The position numbers and the translations under genes are program-made. From Flavobacterium amnicola (lineage in GTDB: Bacteria; Bacteroidota; Bacteroidia; Flavobacteriales; Flavobacteriaceae), in the NCBI RefSeq assembly GCF_004122165.1, contig NZ_SBKO01000001.1:806001-870000 (forward strand): 64,000 nucleotides of DNA, read 5' to 3'. Positions 25,131 to 34,820 of the stretch are shown in pieces. The stretch's first letter is position 1. The number at the start of each line of letters is the position of its first letter. The notes beneath the pieces were generated by a model. It was not told where the DNA came from and did no database searches. It saw only the letters and a program-made list of their open reading frames with translations.

Positions 25131-28100
25131 TTGAACGCTTCAATCCTTACGCAAAAATTTGCCGAACAATCCAAAATCATCCAAATGGCTACTGCTATTT
25201 CGGGGGATGCTAAAATTCAAGTGAAAGGATTATCGGGTTCTTCTTTATCTTTTGTGTTGGAAGCACTTTTTCATAAAACGGAAAATTCTTTTTTATTGTT
25301 ATGCAACGAAAAGGAAGAAGCGGCGTATATTTTAAATGATTTGGAAGAATTATTGGGTGATAAAGATGTATTGTTTTATCCAAGTTCCTACCGGAGACCC
25401 TATCAAATAGAAGAAACTGATAATGCGAACGTCTTGCTTCGTTCGGAAGTATTGAATCGTATTAATTCTCGCAAAAAACCAGCCATTATTGTGTCGTATG
25501 CGGAAGCTATTTTTGAAAAAGTAGTGACCAAAAAAGAACTGGAAAAAAATACCTTAAAAATTGCGGTTGGGGATAAAGTTTCCATCGATTTTATCAATGA
25601 AGTCTTGTTTGAATACGAGTTTAAACGTGTCGATTTTATTACCGAACCAGGAGAATTTTCGGTTCGTGGAGGTATTTTGGATGTGTTTTCATTTTCTAAT
25701 GACAATCCCTATCGCATCGAGTTTTTTGGAAATGAAGTCGATAGTATTCGTACGTTTGATGTGGCATCGCAATTGTCTGTCGAAACCAAAAATAAGATTA
25801 CCATTATTCCCAATTTTGAGAATAAACTTTTACAAGAAAAAAGAGAGAGCTTTTTAGACTATATCCATCCTAAAACGACTTTATTCATTCAAAACACGGA
25901 TTTACTAGGTGCAAATCTGGATAAGTTGTTTAGTAAAGCGGAAGAAAGTTTCGAGAAATTATCCAAAGACATCAAACACGCTTCTCCAGAAGAATTGTTT
26001 GTCAATCAAAAAACCTTTTTAAAACAAGCCTTGAACTTTTCGGTGGTGGAATTGGCTTCAAAACCATTATTTAAATCAGAAGCTACTTTTGAATTTTTAA
26101 TCAAACCACAACCGTCTTTCAACAAGCAATTTGATTTGTTATTGCAAAATCTGAAGGAAAACCGTCAACTCGGAATTAAAAATTATTTATTCTGTTCTAA
26201 CGAGCAACAAGCCAAGCGTTTTCATGATATTTTCGAGTCTCTAGACGAACAAGAACACGAACATTTCACCAAAGATTACGAAACGATAGTTTTGCCATTA
26301 TACCAAGGATTTATCGATGAAGAAAACGGAATTGCCTGCTATACCGATCATCAAATTTTTGAACGTTATCATAAGTTTTCTATCAAAAATGGCTATTCCA
26401 AAAAGCAAACCATCACGTTAAAAGAATTGAATTCACTTTCGGTTGGCGATTATGTGACGCACATCGATCACGGTATTGGAAAATTTGGAGGATTGCAAAA
26501 AATCCAAGTGGAAGGGAAAACCCAAGAGGCAATTAAATTGGTTTACGCCGATAATGATATTGTGTACGTGAGTATTCATTCGTTACATAAAATTTCGAAA
26601 TACAATGGGAAAGATGGCGTGCCACCTAAAATATACAAATTAGGTTCGGGCGCTTGGAAAGCCTTAAAACAAAAAACCAAAGCACGTGTCAAACATATTG
26701 CGTTCAATTTAATTCAATTGTATGCCAAACGTCGATTAGACAAAGGCTATGCCTTTGCTCCGGATAGTTATTTGCAACATGAATTGGAAAGTTCCTTTAT
26801 TTATGAAGATACGCCCGACCAATTAAAAGCGACGCAAGAGGTTAAAGCCGACATGGAAAACGAACGTCCGATGGACCGCTTAGTGTGTGGTGATGTGGGC
26901 TTTGGAAAAACAGAAGTCGCCATTCGTGCTGCTTTTAAAGCGGTAGACAATAGCAAGCAAGTGGCGGTATTGGTGCCTACGACCATTTTGGCCTATCAGC
27001 ATTATCGAACGTTCAAGGAACGTTTGAAAGGAATGCCGGTTACGGTAAATTATATCAACCGTTTTCGAACCGCCAAGCAAAAAGCAGAAATCTTAAAGGA
27101 TTTGGAGTCGGGAAAACTCGATATTTTAATTGGTACGCACCAATTGGTCAGTAAAAATGTCATTTTTAAAAACCTTGGACTTCTAGTAGTAGACGAAGAG
27201 CAGAAATTTGGCGTGAACGTTAAAGACAAATTAAAAACCATTGCGACCAATGTCGACACGTTAACATTGACGGCTACACCAATTCCAAGAACATTGCAGT
27301 TTTCGTTGATGGCGGCGCGCGATTTATCGGTGATTACTACGCCACCGCCCAACCGTTATCCAATTGAAACGCATGTGGTAGGTTTTAATGAAGAAGTGAT
27401 TCGTGATGCGGTTTCCTATGAAATTGAACGTGGCGGACAAGTATTTTTTATCAATAACCGAATTGAGAACATCAAAGAAATAGCGGGAATGATTCAGCGA
27501 TTGGTTCCCAATGCGAAAGTAGGAGTTGGTCACGGTCAAATGGAAGGCAAAAAACTGGAAGAAGTTATGCTTTCGTTTATGGAAGGCGAATTCGATGTTT
27601 TAGTGGCTACCACTATCATTGAAAGTGGTTTGGATGTACCGAATGCGAATACTATTTTTATCAATAATGCCAACAATTTCGGATTATCCGATTTGCACCA
27701 AATGCGCGGTCGTGTAGGACGAAGCAATAAAAAAGCGTTTTGTTATTTTATCACGCCTCCGTATTCGGCGATGACCGAAGAAGCGCGTAAACGTATTCAG
27801 GCTTTGGAACAATTTAGCGAATTGGGAAGCGGTTTCAATATTGCGATGAAAGATTTGGAGATTCGTGGTGCTGGTGATTTATTGGGTGGCGAACAAAGTG
27901 GTTTCATCAACGAAATTGGATTCGAAACCTATCAAAAAATCATGCAGGAAGCCATCGAAGAATTGAAAGAAAACGAATTCAAAGATTTGTATCCGGACGA
28001 AAATACGCCAGAAACCAAAGAATACGTCAAAGAATTGCAAATTGATGCCGATTTTGAATTGCTTTTCCCTGACGATTACATCAATAGTGTGACCGAACGT

Positions 28101-28484
28101 TTGAGTTTGTACAACGATTTGGCGTTAATCAAAACCGAAGAAAAGCTGCAAGAATTCCAACAACAATTGGAAGATCGCTTCGGGAAATTACCCAAACCTG
28201 CGGTAGCCTTGTTAGACAGTTTGCGTTTAAAATGGATTGCGACGCATTTGGGAATTGAAAAACTAGTCTTGAAGCAAGGGAAGTTTTTATGTTATTTCGT
28301 AGGCGACCAACAAAGCGAATATTACCAATCGTCGCGTTTTCATAAAGTCTTGCAATTTGTACAGCAGCATTCTAATTTGTGCAAAATGAAAGAAAAAGAG
28401 ACCAAAAATGGTCTCCGTTTGTTATTGACTTTTGAAAATGTAAAATCGATTAAAAAGGCATTGGAATTGATGGAGATGGTGTAA
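25131..28484 (+). CDS. mfd: Transcription-repair coupling factor
   Basis: Removes RNA polymerase stalled at DNA lesions and recruits UvrA for nucleotide excision repair. A 1117-residue chain in the expected order: UvrB-like N-terminal module (~1-330), RNA polymerase-interaction CarD-like domain (~435-505, with VGDYVTHIDHGIGKF), DEAD-type helicase with Walker A GDVGFGKTE (~586-594) and DEEQ box (~689), helicase C domain (QMRGRVGRS), and C-terminal TRCF domain (~960-1065). It starts at a TTG; the next ATG, 18 codons in, would remove sequence that looks homologous, so TTG is preferred. Its stop codon abuts the stop of the convergent gene with no spacer. Confidence 0.95.
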   Translation: MNASILTQKFAEQSKIIQMATAISGDAKIQVKGLSGSSLSFVLEALFHKTENSFLLLCNEKEEAAYILNDLEELLGDKDVLFYPSSYRRPYQIEETDNANVLLRSEVLNRINSRKKPAIIVSYAEAIFEKVVTKKELEKNTLKIAVGDKVSIDFINEVLFEYEFKRVDFITEPGEFSVRGGILDVFSFSNDNPYRIEFFGNEVDSIRTFDVASQLSVETKNKITIIPNFENKLLQEKRESFLDYIHPKTTLFIQNTDLLGANLDKLFSKAEESFEKLSKDIKHASPEELFVNQKTFLKQALNFSVVELASKPLFKSEATFEFLIKPQPSFNKQFDLLLQNLKENRQLGIKNYLFCSNEQQAKRFHDIFESLDEQEHEHFTKDYETIVLPLYQGFIDEENGIACYTDHQIFERYHKFSIKNGYSKKQTITLKELNSLSVGDYVTHIDHGIGKFGGLQKIQVEGKTQEAIKLVYADNDIVYVSIHSLHKISKYNGKDGVPPKIYKLGSGAWKALKQKTKARVKHIAFNLIQLYAKRRLDKGYAFAPDSYLQHELESSFIYEDTPDQLKATQEVKADMENERPMDRLVCGDVGFGKTEVAIRAAFKAVDNSKQVAVLVPTTILAYQHYRTFKERLKGMPVTVNYINRFRTAKQKAEILKDLESGKLDILIGTHQLVSKNVIFKNLGLLVVDEEQKFGVNVKDKLKTIATNVDTLTLTATPIPRTLQFSLMAARDLSVITTPPPNRYPIETHVVGFNEEVIRDAVSYEIERGGQVFFINNRIENIKEIAGMIQRLVPNAKVGVGHGQMEGKKLEEVMLSFMEGEFDVLVATTIIESGLDVPNANTIFINNANNFGLSDLHQMRGRVGRSNKKAFCYFITPPYSAMTEEARKRIQALEQFSELGSGFNIAMKDLEIRGAGDLLGGEQSGFINEIGFETYQKIMQEAIEELKENEFKDLYPDENTPETKEYVKELQIDADFELLFPDDYINSVTERLSLYNDLALIKTEEKLQEFQQQLEDRFGKLPKPAVALLDSLRLKWIATHLGIEKLVLKQGKFLCYFVGDQQSEYYQSSRFHKVLQFVQQHSNLCKMKEKETKNGLRLLLTFENVKSIKKALELMEMV

Positions 28485-29147
28485 TTACTTCGTCAATTTT
28501 AAATCTTTGATAATCTTAAAGGCTTTGTCCACCACATCTTCGCTGACTAATACTGTAAATTCATTGGAAGTGGAAATCACTTCGTAAATGATAATGCCTT
28601 CCCAAGCCAAACGTTGGAAAATGAAATAATAAATTCCAGAAGTCGTCGTGTTTTCTTTGGGTAATTTTACCGTTACCGAAGATAAATTCTCTAGTTTTTG
28701 GGTTTGTTTTTCACCTTTGAAGTATTTTTCGACCAAATGTCCCAAACTATCACTCAACACGATATTGGTTTCGTGAACCCCACGCGATGAGGTAAAAAAC
28801 ACATCAGGTAACTGATTGATTTCAGCAATCAAGTCGGCTTGTTTTGAAAAAATAGTATCAGAAATTTGAAAGGTAAAATCGGTTAAAGAAGAACGGACTG
28901 TTATTTCACCAATTCCTTTTAACACTTTGGTTACTTTATGGTTGACTTGAAAATCTAAATCTTCCGAAAGCCGCTTTAAGGCCATAATGACCGCACCTTG
29001 CTTTACATCTTTCCCTAATTCGGTTTCTAAATCTTCCGTCATAATTCTGGCCAAAGAAGTGAGATTAATGATGCCTTGCGATAAAGCATTCAGCAAGAAA
29101 GGTTTGGTTTTGATGTAATTTTCTACAACAGAAGAAATGGTTTTCAT
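28485..29147 (-). CDS. ACT-like protein with N-terminal helical domain
   Basis: A protein of 220 residues. The N-terminal ~80 residues are helical (SLARIMTEDLETELGKDVKQGAV) and look like a winged-helix-type fold. The C-terminal ~80 residues have the beta-alpha-beta pattern of an ACT domain (SGIYYFIFQRLAWEGI followed by FTVLVSEDVVDKAF). Relatives in Flavobacteriia are often labelled 'aspartate kinase', but no kinase domain is present, so that name should not be used. It is possibly a small ligand-responsive regulator. It is preceded by a consensus promoter and has zero spacing to the convergent mfd stop codon. Confidence 0.65.
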   Translation of the reverse strand: MKTISSVVENYIKTKPFLLNALSQGIINLTSLARIMTEDLETELGKDVKQGAVIMALKRLSEDLDFQVNHKVTKVLKGIGEITVRSSLTDFTFQISDTIFSKQADLIAEINQLPDVFFTSSRGVHETNIVLSDSLGHLVEKYFKGEKQTQKLENLSSVTVKLPKENTTTSGIYYFIFQRLAWEGIIIYEVISTSNEFTVLVSEDVVDKAFKIIKDLKLTK

Positions 29148-29171
29148 TATTGTTTTGATTTAAATCCGAGG

Positions 29172-29202
29172 CAAAGATAAAAATAAAACAAATTGTTACA
29201 AA
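29172..29202 (-). promoter_or_regulatory. Consensus Bacteroidota promoter for the ACT-like gene
   Basis: On the minus strand there is an exact -33 TTTG (29199-29202), a 19-nt spacer and an exact -7 TATCTTTG (29172-29179), 24 nt before the start codon. This is the best full match to TTTG-N19-TANNTTTG that I found in the window. Confidence 0.75.
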
Positions 29203-29219
29203 AATTAAAAATTTAAATC

Positions 29220-29579
29220 TTAAAAGTAATAAAAAGCATCTTCTAAGTGTTCGATGTTAAATTTTTTGTCAGTTTTAACAACAGAAATAATATCAAATCG
29301 AATGTCTAAATCCAAGTTGGTTTGTTGTACATATTCGTCGATGGCTTTGACTAAGAGTTTGATTTTCTTTTTATCCACAAAATCTTCTGGATTGCCATAA
29401 TCGGTTGAGGTTCTTGTTTTTACTTCCACCACAATAAGCCAATCTCCTTTTCGAGCAATGATGTCTATTTCCGCTTTTTGAAAGACAAAGTTTTGTTCTA
29501 AAATGGTGTATCCGTTTTCTTGAAGGTATTCAACTGCTTTGGCTTCACCTTGCTTTCCTAATTCGTTATGTTCAGCCAC
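29220..29579 (-). CDS. yraN: YraN/UPF0102-family endonuclease-like protein
   Basis: A protein of 119 residues with the restriction-endonuclease-like fold signature of UPF0102: GKQGEAKAVEYLQENGY, then EIDIIARKGDWLIVVEVKTR, giving the E...D...ExK set of active-site residues. The function is unproven; a Holliday-junction-resolvase-like or DNA-uptake role has been proposed for the family. It overlaps the upstream LD-carboxypeptidase gene by one base, so they are co-transcribed. Confidence 0.88.
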   Translation of the reverse strand: MAEHNELGKQGEAKAVEYLQENGYTILEQNFVFQKAEIDIIARKGDWLIVVEVKTRTSTDYGNPEDFVDKKKIKLLVKAIDEYVQQTNLDLDIRFDIISVVKTDKKFNIEHLEDAFYYF

Positions 29580-30541
29580 TATCTTTCAAAAATAAGTTTA
29601 GAACATTCACTATTTACATCCAAAGTCACTTGACTACCGAATGGTAACGCACGATTGTCTTGGATATGACCTGCTGGAAAATTATAGACAATCGGAATGT
29701 TGTATTTTTTGGTCACATCTTCAATGATTTGCAAAGCATCTTTCCCCCACGGAATATCGTTGTCTTTCATTTTGGTCATACCGCCCACTAAAATCCCTTT
29801 GATGCTTTCCAAACAACCGTTGCGTTTCAAATTCATCATCATTCGATCGATATGGTACAAGTATTCGTCTAAATCTTCAATAAATAAAATTTTATTCTCA
29901 CAATCTATAGCGGAAGGAGAGCCAAACAAACTGTATAAGATCGATAAATTTCCACCTACTAATTCGCCTTGGGCTTTCCCGAATTTATTCATCGGATGCG
30001 GTAAAATGTCGTATTCCAATCGCTCGTGTCCAAAAAGAGCAACTTTCATCGATTCTTTAGCGTCTTTACTGGCTCTGGCAACCGTTACTGGCATTATTCC
30101 GTGAATTGATTTAAATCCCATCGTATTCAAATGACTGTGTAAAACCGTTACATCACTAAAACCCACAATCCATTTTGGCTGTTGTTTGAATTTCGTAAAA
30201 TCCAATAAATCAACCATACGAACCGTACCATAACCACCACGAACACACCAAATCATCTTAATATTTGGGTTATCCAATTGTTCTTGAAAATCTTTAGCAC
30301 GTTGCTCGTCGGTTCCCGCCAACTGGTTTAGATCTAAACCAATGGTGCTCCCAATTTTAACTTCCAATCCCCAACTTTTTAGTAAATCAATGGCGGGTTT
30401 TAAATTGTCGTCAATATTTTTACGCGCAGTTGCTACAATAGCCACGGTGTCGCCTTTTTGTAAATAAGGAGGTGTAATCATCTTTTTTTGTGAATAGGAT
30501 AATGTTGATAGAAATATTAAAATTGAAAGGATGCGTAGCAT
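29579..30541 (-). CDS. LD-carboxypeptidase (peptidase S66), exported
   Basis: Cleaves the terminal D-Ala from L,D-linked muropeptides during murein recycling. The 320-residue chain has a signal peptide (1-18, ending TLSYSQ), unlike cytosolic E. coli LdcA, so this copy is probably periplasmic. Family motifs: GGYGTVRM, the nucleophile Ser in VGFSDVTVLH, the Glu in LFIEDLDEY, and the distal His in FPAGHIQDNRALPFG. It is the first gene of a two-gene unit with yraN and is divergent from metG. Confidence 0.88.
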   Translation of the reverse strand: MLRILSILIFLSTLSYSQKKMITPPYLQKGDTVAIVATARKNIDDNLKPAIDLLKSWGLEVKIGSTIGLDLNQLAGTDEQRAKDFQEQLDNPNIKMIWCVRGGYGTVRMVDLLDFTKFKQQPKWIVGFSDVTVLHSHLNTMGFKSIHGIMPVTVARASKDAKESMKVALFGHERLEYDILPHPMNKFGKAQGELVGGNLSILYSLFGSPSAIDCENKILFIEDLDEYLYHIDRMMMNLKRNGCLESIKGILVGGMTKMKDNDIPWGKDALQIIEDVTKKYNIPIVYNFPAGHIQDNRALPFGSQVTLDVNSECSKLIFER

Positions 30542-30560
30542 TTGTAATATTTATTCTTTT

Positions 30561-30568
30561 CAAAAATA
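30561..30568 (-). promoter_or_regulatory. -7 promoter box for the LD-carboxypeptidase-yraN unit
   Basis: On the minus strand this is TATTTTTG, an exact TANNTTTG match, 19 nt before the start codon. Confidence 0.5.
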
Positions 30569-30586
30569 AATAAAAATATATTTAAA

Positions 30587-30603
30587 ATTCGTGAATTCGT
30601 GGC
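30587..30603 (+). repeat. Dispersed 17-nt repeat, copy 2
   Basis: ATTCGTGAATTCGTGGC, identical to the minus-strand copy at 12100-12116. It ends 8 nt before the metG -7 box, so it overlaps where the -33 element should be. Confidence 0.85.
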
Positions 30604-30611
30604 TAATCAAC

Positions 30612-30619
30612 TATTTTTG
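30612..30619 (+). promoter_or_regulatory. -7 promoter box for metG
   Basis: TATTTTTG, an exact TANNTTTG match, 19 nt before the metG ATG. A one-mismatch -33 element (TTCG) falls inside the 17-nt repeat just upstream. Confidence 0.55.
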
Positions 30620-30638
30620 CAGTCAATTTTAATGAATT

Positions 30639-32699
30639 ATGTTACAAAATCCGAAAAGATATACAATTACGGCAGCATTGCCTTATACCAATGGCCCTAT
30701 TCACATTGGACATTTAGCAGGTGTTTATGTGCCAGGCGACATTTATGCGCGTTTTTTACGTTTACAAGGAAGAGATGTGGCCTACATTTGTGGAAGTGAT
30801 GAGCACGGCGTGGCGATTTCGATGAAAGCCAAAAAAGAAGGTATCACTCCGCAAGAAGTAATTGACAAATATGATGGAATTATTCGTCAGTCGTTTATCG
30901 ATTTCGGAATTTCGTTTGATAATTATTCAAGAACATCCTCCAAAATTCACCACGAAACGGCTTCGGCCTTTTTTAAAAAATTATACGAAGACGGAAAGTT
31001 CATCGAAGAAACGACCGATCAATTATACGATGAAAAAGCCGATCAGTTTTTGGCCGATCGATTCGTAACCGGAACTTGTCCAAAATGTGACAATCCGGAA
31101 GCGTATGGCGACCAATGTGAAAAATGTGGTTCGACTTTAAACGCAACCGATTTAATCAATCCGAAATCAACCATCACTGGAAGTACTCCCATTTTAAAAT
31201 CAACCAAACACTGGTTTTTGCCTTTAAATGAATATTCCGACTTTTTACAAAAATGGATTGTGGAAGGGCACAAAAACGATTGGAAACCGAACGTGTACGG
31301 ACAAGTAAAATCGTGGATTGACGGCGGTTTAGAGCCTCGAGCCGTAACCCGTGATTTGGATTGGGGAATTGATGTTCCCGTAGAAGGTGCCGAAGGCAAA
31401 AAGCTCTATGTATGGTTTGATGCGCCTATCGGTTATATTTCCTCTACCAAAGAATGGGCAGCTAGAGAAGGAAAAGACTGGGAACCGTACTGGAAATCGG
31501 AAGATACGAAACTGGTACACTTCATCGGAAAAGACAATATTGTATTCCATTGTGTGATTTTCCCTTCGATGCTAAAAGCCGAAGGAAGCTATATTTTACC
31601 AGATAATGTTCCTGCCAATGAATTCTTGAATTTGGAAGGCAATAAATTGTCAACGTCTAAAAATTGGGCGGTTTGGTTGCACGAATATTTAATCGATTTC
31701 CCTGAAAAACAGGATGCTTTACGTTATGCTTTAACGGCTAATGCACCCGAAACCAAAGACAACGACTTTACTTGGAAGGATTTTCAAGCGAGAAATAATA
31801 ATGAATTGGCCGCTATTTTCGGAAACTTTATCAACCGAGTGGTGGTATTGACCAATAAATATTACGAAGGAGTTGTTCCTACGCCAAACGAATTCAATGA
31901 AGTTGACCAAGCGACTTTAACCGAATTAAAAGCCTATCCAAAGGTGATTGCCTCGTCTGTGGAGCGTTATCGTTTTAGAGAAGCATTGGGCGAAATGATG
32001 AATGTAGCGCGTTTGGGTAATAAATATTTAGCGGATGAAGAGCCTTGGAAAATGGTGAAAACCGATCCGGAACGTGTCAAAACACAAATGTATGTCGCGT
32101 TACAAATTGCGGCGGCGTTACAAGTGTTGTGTGAGCCTTTTTTACCGTTTACATCCAAAAAATTGAGCAATATTTTAAAATTGGACGAATTGAATTGGAA
32201 TAAAGTTTCAGAAACGTCCGATTTATTACCAGCCGGGCATCAAATTGGTGAAGCGGAAATACTTTTCGCTCAAATCGAAGATGCTGAAATTCAAAAACAA
32301 ATTGACAAACTGGAAGCTACTAAAAAAGCTAATGTAGTTGCCACAAATAATACGATTATGCCACAAAAAGAAACGACTACTTTCGAAGATTTTTCTAAAA
32401 TTGATTTACGCGTTGGAACCATTATCGAAGCGGAGAAAATGCCCAAAGCCGACAAATTGTTAGTCTTAAAAGTAGACACCGGAATTGATGTGCGTACGAT
32501 TGTTTCAGGAATTGCAGAGCATTTTACTCCAGAAGAAGTAATCGGAAAAAGAGTGACTGTATTAGTCAACCTAGCACCAAGAGCCTTACGTGGCGTAGAA
32601 AGTCAAGGCATGTTGTTGTTGACGAACAATGCGGAAGGAAAATTGGTTTTCATGTCTCCCGAGAAGGATGGAGTGGAAAATGGGGCGACGATAGCGTAA
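30639..32699 (+). CDS. metG: Methionyl-tRNA synthetase
   Basis: Charges tRNA-Met with methionine. The 686-residue class I enzyme carries the HIGH motif as [10 protein letters not shown] (~residues 21-24), a zinc knuckle ([18 protein letters not shown]) and the KMSKS loop as KLSTSK (~336). It ends in an anticodon-binding domain and a C-terminal EMAP/CsaA-like tRNA-binding domain (~575-686, with [20 protein letters not shown]). The start at 30639 gives [11 protein letters not shown], normal for Bacteroidota. It is first of a run of four co-directional genes with gaps of 10 nt or less. Confidence 0.97.
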   Translation: MLQNPKRYTITAALPYTNGPIHIGHLAGVYVPGDIYARFLRLQGRDVAYICGSDEHGVAISMKAKKEGITPQEVIDKYDGIIRQSFIDFGISFDNYSRTSSKIHHETASAFFKKLYEDGKFIEETTDQLYDEKADQFLADRFVTGTCPKCDNPEAYGDQCEKCGSTLNATDLINPKSTITGSTPILKSTKHWFLPLNEYSDFLQKWIVEGHKNDWKPNVYGQVKSWIDGGLEPRAVTRDLDWGIDVPVEGAEGKKLYVWFDAPIGYISSTKEWAAREGKDWEPYWKSEDTKLVHFIGKDNIVFHCVIFPSMLKAEGSYILPDNVPANEFLNLEGNKLSTSKNWAVWLHEYLIDFPEKQDALRYALTANAPETKDNDFTWKDFQARNNNELAAIFGNFINRVVVLTNKYYEGVVPTPNEFNEVDQATLTELKAYPKVIASSVERYRFREALGEMMNVARLGNKYLADEEPWKMVKTDPERVKTQMYVALQIAAALQVLCEPFLPFTSKKLSNILKLDELNWNKVSETSDLLPAGHQIGEAEILFAQIEDAEIQKQIDKLEATKKANVVATNNTIMPQKETTTFEDFSKIDLRVGTIIEAEKMPKADKLLVLKVDTGIDVRTIVSGIAEHFTPEEVIGKRVTVLVNLAPRALRGVESQGMLLLTNNAEGKLVFMSPEKDGVENGATIA

Positions 32700-32709
32700 T
32701 TCAAAAACC

Positions 32710-34137
32710 ATGAATAAAATAATTATAGCACTAGTTTTAAGTCTTTTAGGAGCTAAATCATTTGCACAAGATTTAGTAAAAACTATTAACTACACCGTTC
32801 CAAAAAAATCAGAAATTTTTCAAATTGTTGAAGAAGAAAAAAAGCAACTTTCGTTGTTTTTTTGTACTAACAAACAAATTTCAAGTTTACGATTTAATGA
32901 AAATTTTGAAATTATAGATTCCTTAACAACCAATCAAATCGATAAAAAATTTGATGAAATTATTGGTTATAGTTTGTCGGGAGATAAATATTACACGTAT
33001 TGGACAAACGGTAAGGACTATATTTCAAAGGCATTTGATTTTAAAAACAAGAAAATTGAAAGTAATAATTACGATGTGATTTTAGAAAAAGAAAAAATCA
33101 TTAAAAAATTATCGATTAATAACTTGTTTTATTTAATCACGGTTAGTAAAAATTCAAGCCTATTAAATTTTTACGTTTTCAATGATGGTAATTTTACCAA
33201 AAAGGTGGTTGATTTCTCTTCAAAAATATTTTATAATACCTATGATAAGGAAGCGTTATTATCCAGTGTTTTTTCTGAAGCTACTGCGATGGAAAACCCC
33301 TATTCATTACAAAATATATCTAATGATAGTCCAGCTTCTTTAGTGTTTACAGCGAATAAAAGAAAATGTTATAACTATGGAGATCAATTTATCATAACGA
33401 TTGACAATAATAAAACTTTTACGCAGTATGTTTCTGTAAATCTAAAGGATTTTACTTCCGATTATAAAATATTTGGACAACCAGAAATTATTGAAAATGT
33501 TGACATGACAAATGATTCCAATTCCTTTCTTCTGGAAAAGAATTTAATCCAAATACGTTTAAATTCTGATAACATGACCATAGCAGTCAAAGACTTTGAA
33601 AACAAAACGGTTAAATCATTTAAAGCAAACTCTAAAGAAGAAATTTCATTCAAAAATTCGGATATAGTACAGGAAAATAAAAATGTTAAATCGGTAAGAA
33701 TTTTAGATAAGTCCAATCAGTTTATACGTAAAATATACAATCTTAATCCATCATTATCGTGTTATATTAACAATGATAATTATTATTTAACAATAGGTTC
33801 TGTGTCTGTTTTAGAGAACAACAATGCTGCATTATATGGCGCAATGCTTGGCGGGTTGACAGGAGCATTAATAGGTGCTGCGTTAACTTCCAACTATTCT
33901 ACCAACAATCTTAATTCCTATCACGAAAGAAAAGTCGTTTACATAAATAGTATTCTTGATAAAAATTTTAATCATGTTGCTGGCGATGCCAAAAAATTAG
34001 CATTTGATAAATTGAGAAATTTTGTTGAAGAACACAAAAATGTACAATATAGAACCATTTTTAAAAGAGGAAATAGTTTATATTTTGCAGGATATACTGG
34101 TTTAAATACCTATTCATTTTATAGCTTTAAAGACTAA
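32710..34137 (+). CDS. Secreted protein of unknown function with glycine-zipper segment
   Basis: A protein of 475 residues. Signal peptide 1-19 (ends KSFAQ), then a long Lys/Asn-rich beta-strand-like chain without a family I recognise, reminiscent of propeller-type repeats. Near residue 380 lies a hydrophobic Gly-rich stretch (ALYGAMLGGLTGALIGAAL), a glycine zipper that could insert into a membrane, followed by polar sequence. It lies 10 nt after metG and overlaps the next (HAD) gene by one base, so it is in the metG operon. It has the same general build as the gene at 38479, but I see no clear sequence similarity. Confidence 0.65.
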   Translation: MNKIIIALVLSLLGAKSFAQDLVKTINYTVPKKSEIFQIVEEEKKQLSLFFCTNKQISSLRFNENFEIIDSLTTNQIDKKFDEIIGYSLSGDKYYTYWTNGKDYISKAFDFKNKKIESNNYDVILEKEKIIKKLSINNLFYLITVSKNSSLLNFYVFNDGNFTKKVVDFSSKIFYNTYDKEALLSSVFSEATAMENPYSLQNISNDSPASLVFTANKRKCYNYGDQFIITIDNNKTFTQYVSVNLKDFTSDYKIFGQPEIIENVDMTNDSNSFLLEKNLIQIRLNSDNMTIAVKDFENKTVKSFKANSKEEISFKNSDIVQENKNVKSVRILDKSNQFIRKIYNLNPSLSCYINNDNYYLTIGSVSVLENNNAALYGAMLGGLTGALIGAALTSNYSTNNLNSYHERKVVYINSILDKNFNHVAGDAKKLAFDKLRNFVEEHKNVQYRTIFKRGNSLYFAGYTGLNTYSFYSFKD

Positions 34138-34820
34138 TGAACCCTAAAGTAATCGCTTTCGATGCCGATGATACCCTTTGGCATAATGAACCTTATTTTG
34201 ACGAAGCACAAGCCAAGTTTTGTGATCTTTTTCGAGACTTTGGCTCACATCAAGAAATATTGAGGTTAATCTTAACGCATCAGGTACGAAACTTGCCTTT
34301 ATACGGTTTCGGAATCAAGGCTTTTACCTTATCTATGATTGAATCGGCGTTAGAATTGACCAATCACCAAATTTCAGGAAACGATATTCAAAAAGTAATT
34401 CAAATAGGAAAGGAACTATTAGCAAAACCGGTCGAATTATTACCAAATGTGGTAGAGGTTTTAGAAGCCTTGAAAGGAAAATACAAACTTATTGTGGCAA
34501 CTAAAGGGGATTTAAAAGACCAACACCGCAAATTGCACGATTCGGGTTTAGGACATTATTTCCACCACATTGAAGTCATGAGCGACAAAACCGATTCGGA
34601 TTACCAGAAAATGCTAGGCCGTTTGGATATTTTGCCACAAGATTTTATGATGATTGGGAATTCGTTGAAATCGGATGTCTTACCCGTTTTAAATATTGGC
34701 GGTTACGGGATTCACATTCCGTACCACACCACTTGGGAATATGAAAAAATCGATTTTGAAGTACAACATCCTAACTTTAAAGCGATTGAAAATATCACAG
34801 AAGTTTTATCTTTGGTATAA
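34137..34820 (+). CDS. HAD-superfamily hydrolase
   Basis: A small-molecule phosphatase-type protein of 227 residues. Motif I is FDADDTLWH (catalytic Asp pair), motif II is the Thr in VATKGDLK, and the motif IV area is MIGNSLKSDVLP. A cap domain (~20-90) suggests subclass I. The substrate is unknown. The start ATG overlaps the stop of the preceding gene by one base, and its stop overlaps the next start, so translation of the three genes is probably coupled. Confidence 0.85.
   Translation: MNPKVIAFDADDTLWHNEPYFDEAQAKFCDLFRDFGSHQEILRLILTHQVRNLPLYGFGIKAFTLSMIESALELTNHQISGNDIQKVIQIGKELLAKPVELLPNVVEVLEALKGKYKLIVATKGDLKDQHRKLHDSGLGHYFHHIEVMSDKTDSDYQKMLGRLDILPQDFMMIGNSLKSDVLPVLNIGGYGIHIPYHTTWEYEKIDFEVQHPNFKAIENITEVLSLV

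Noticed and set aside
28398-28415. GAGACC/GGTCTC hairpin near the end of mfd
   Set aside because: It lies well inside the coding sequence with codons that fit the protein, and no T tract follows. I do not treat it as a terminator.
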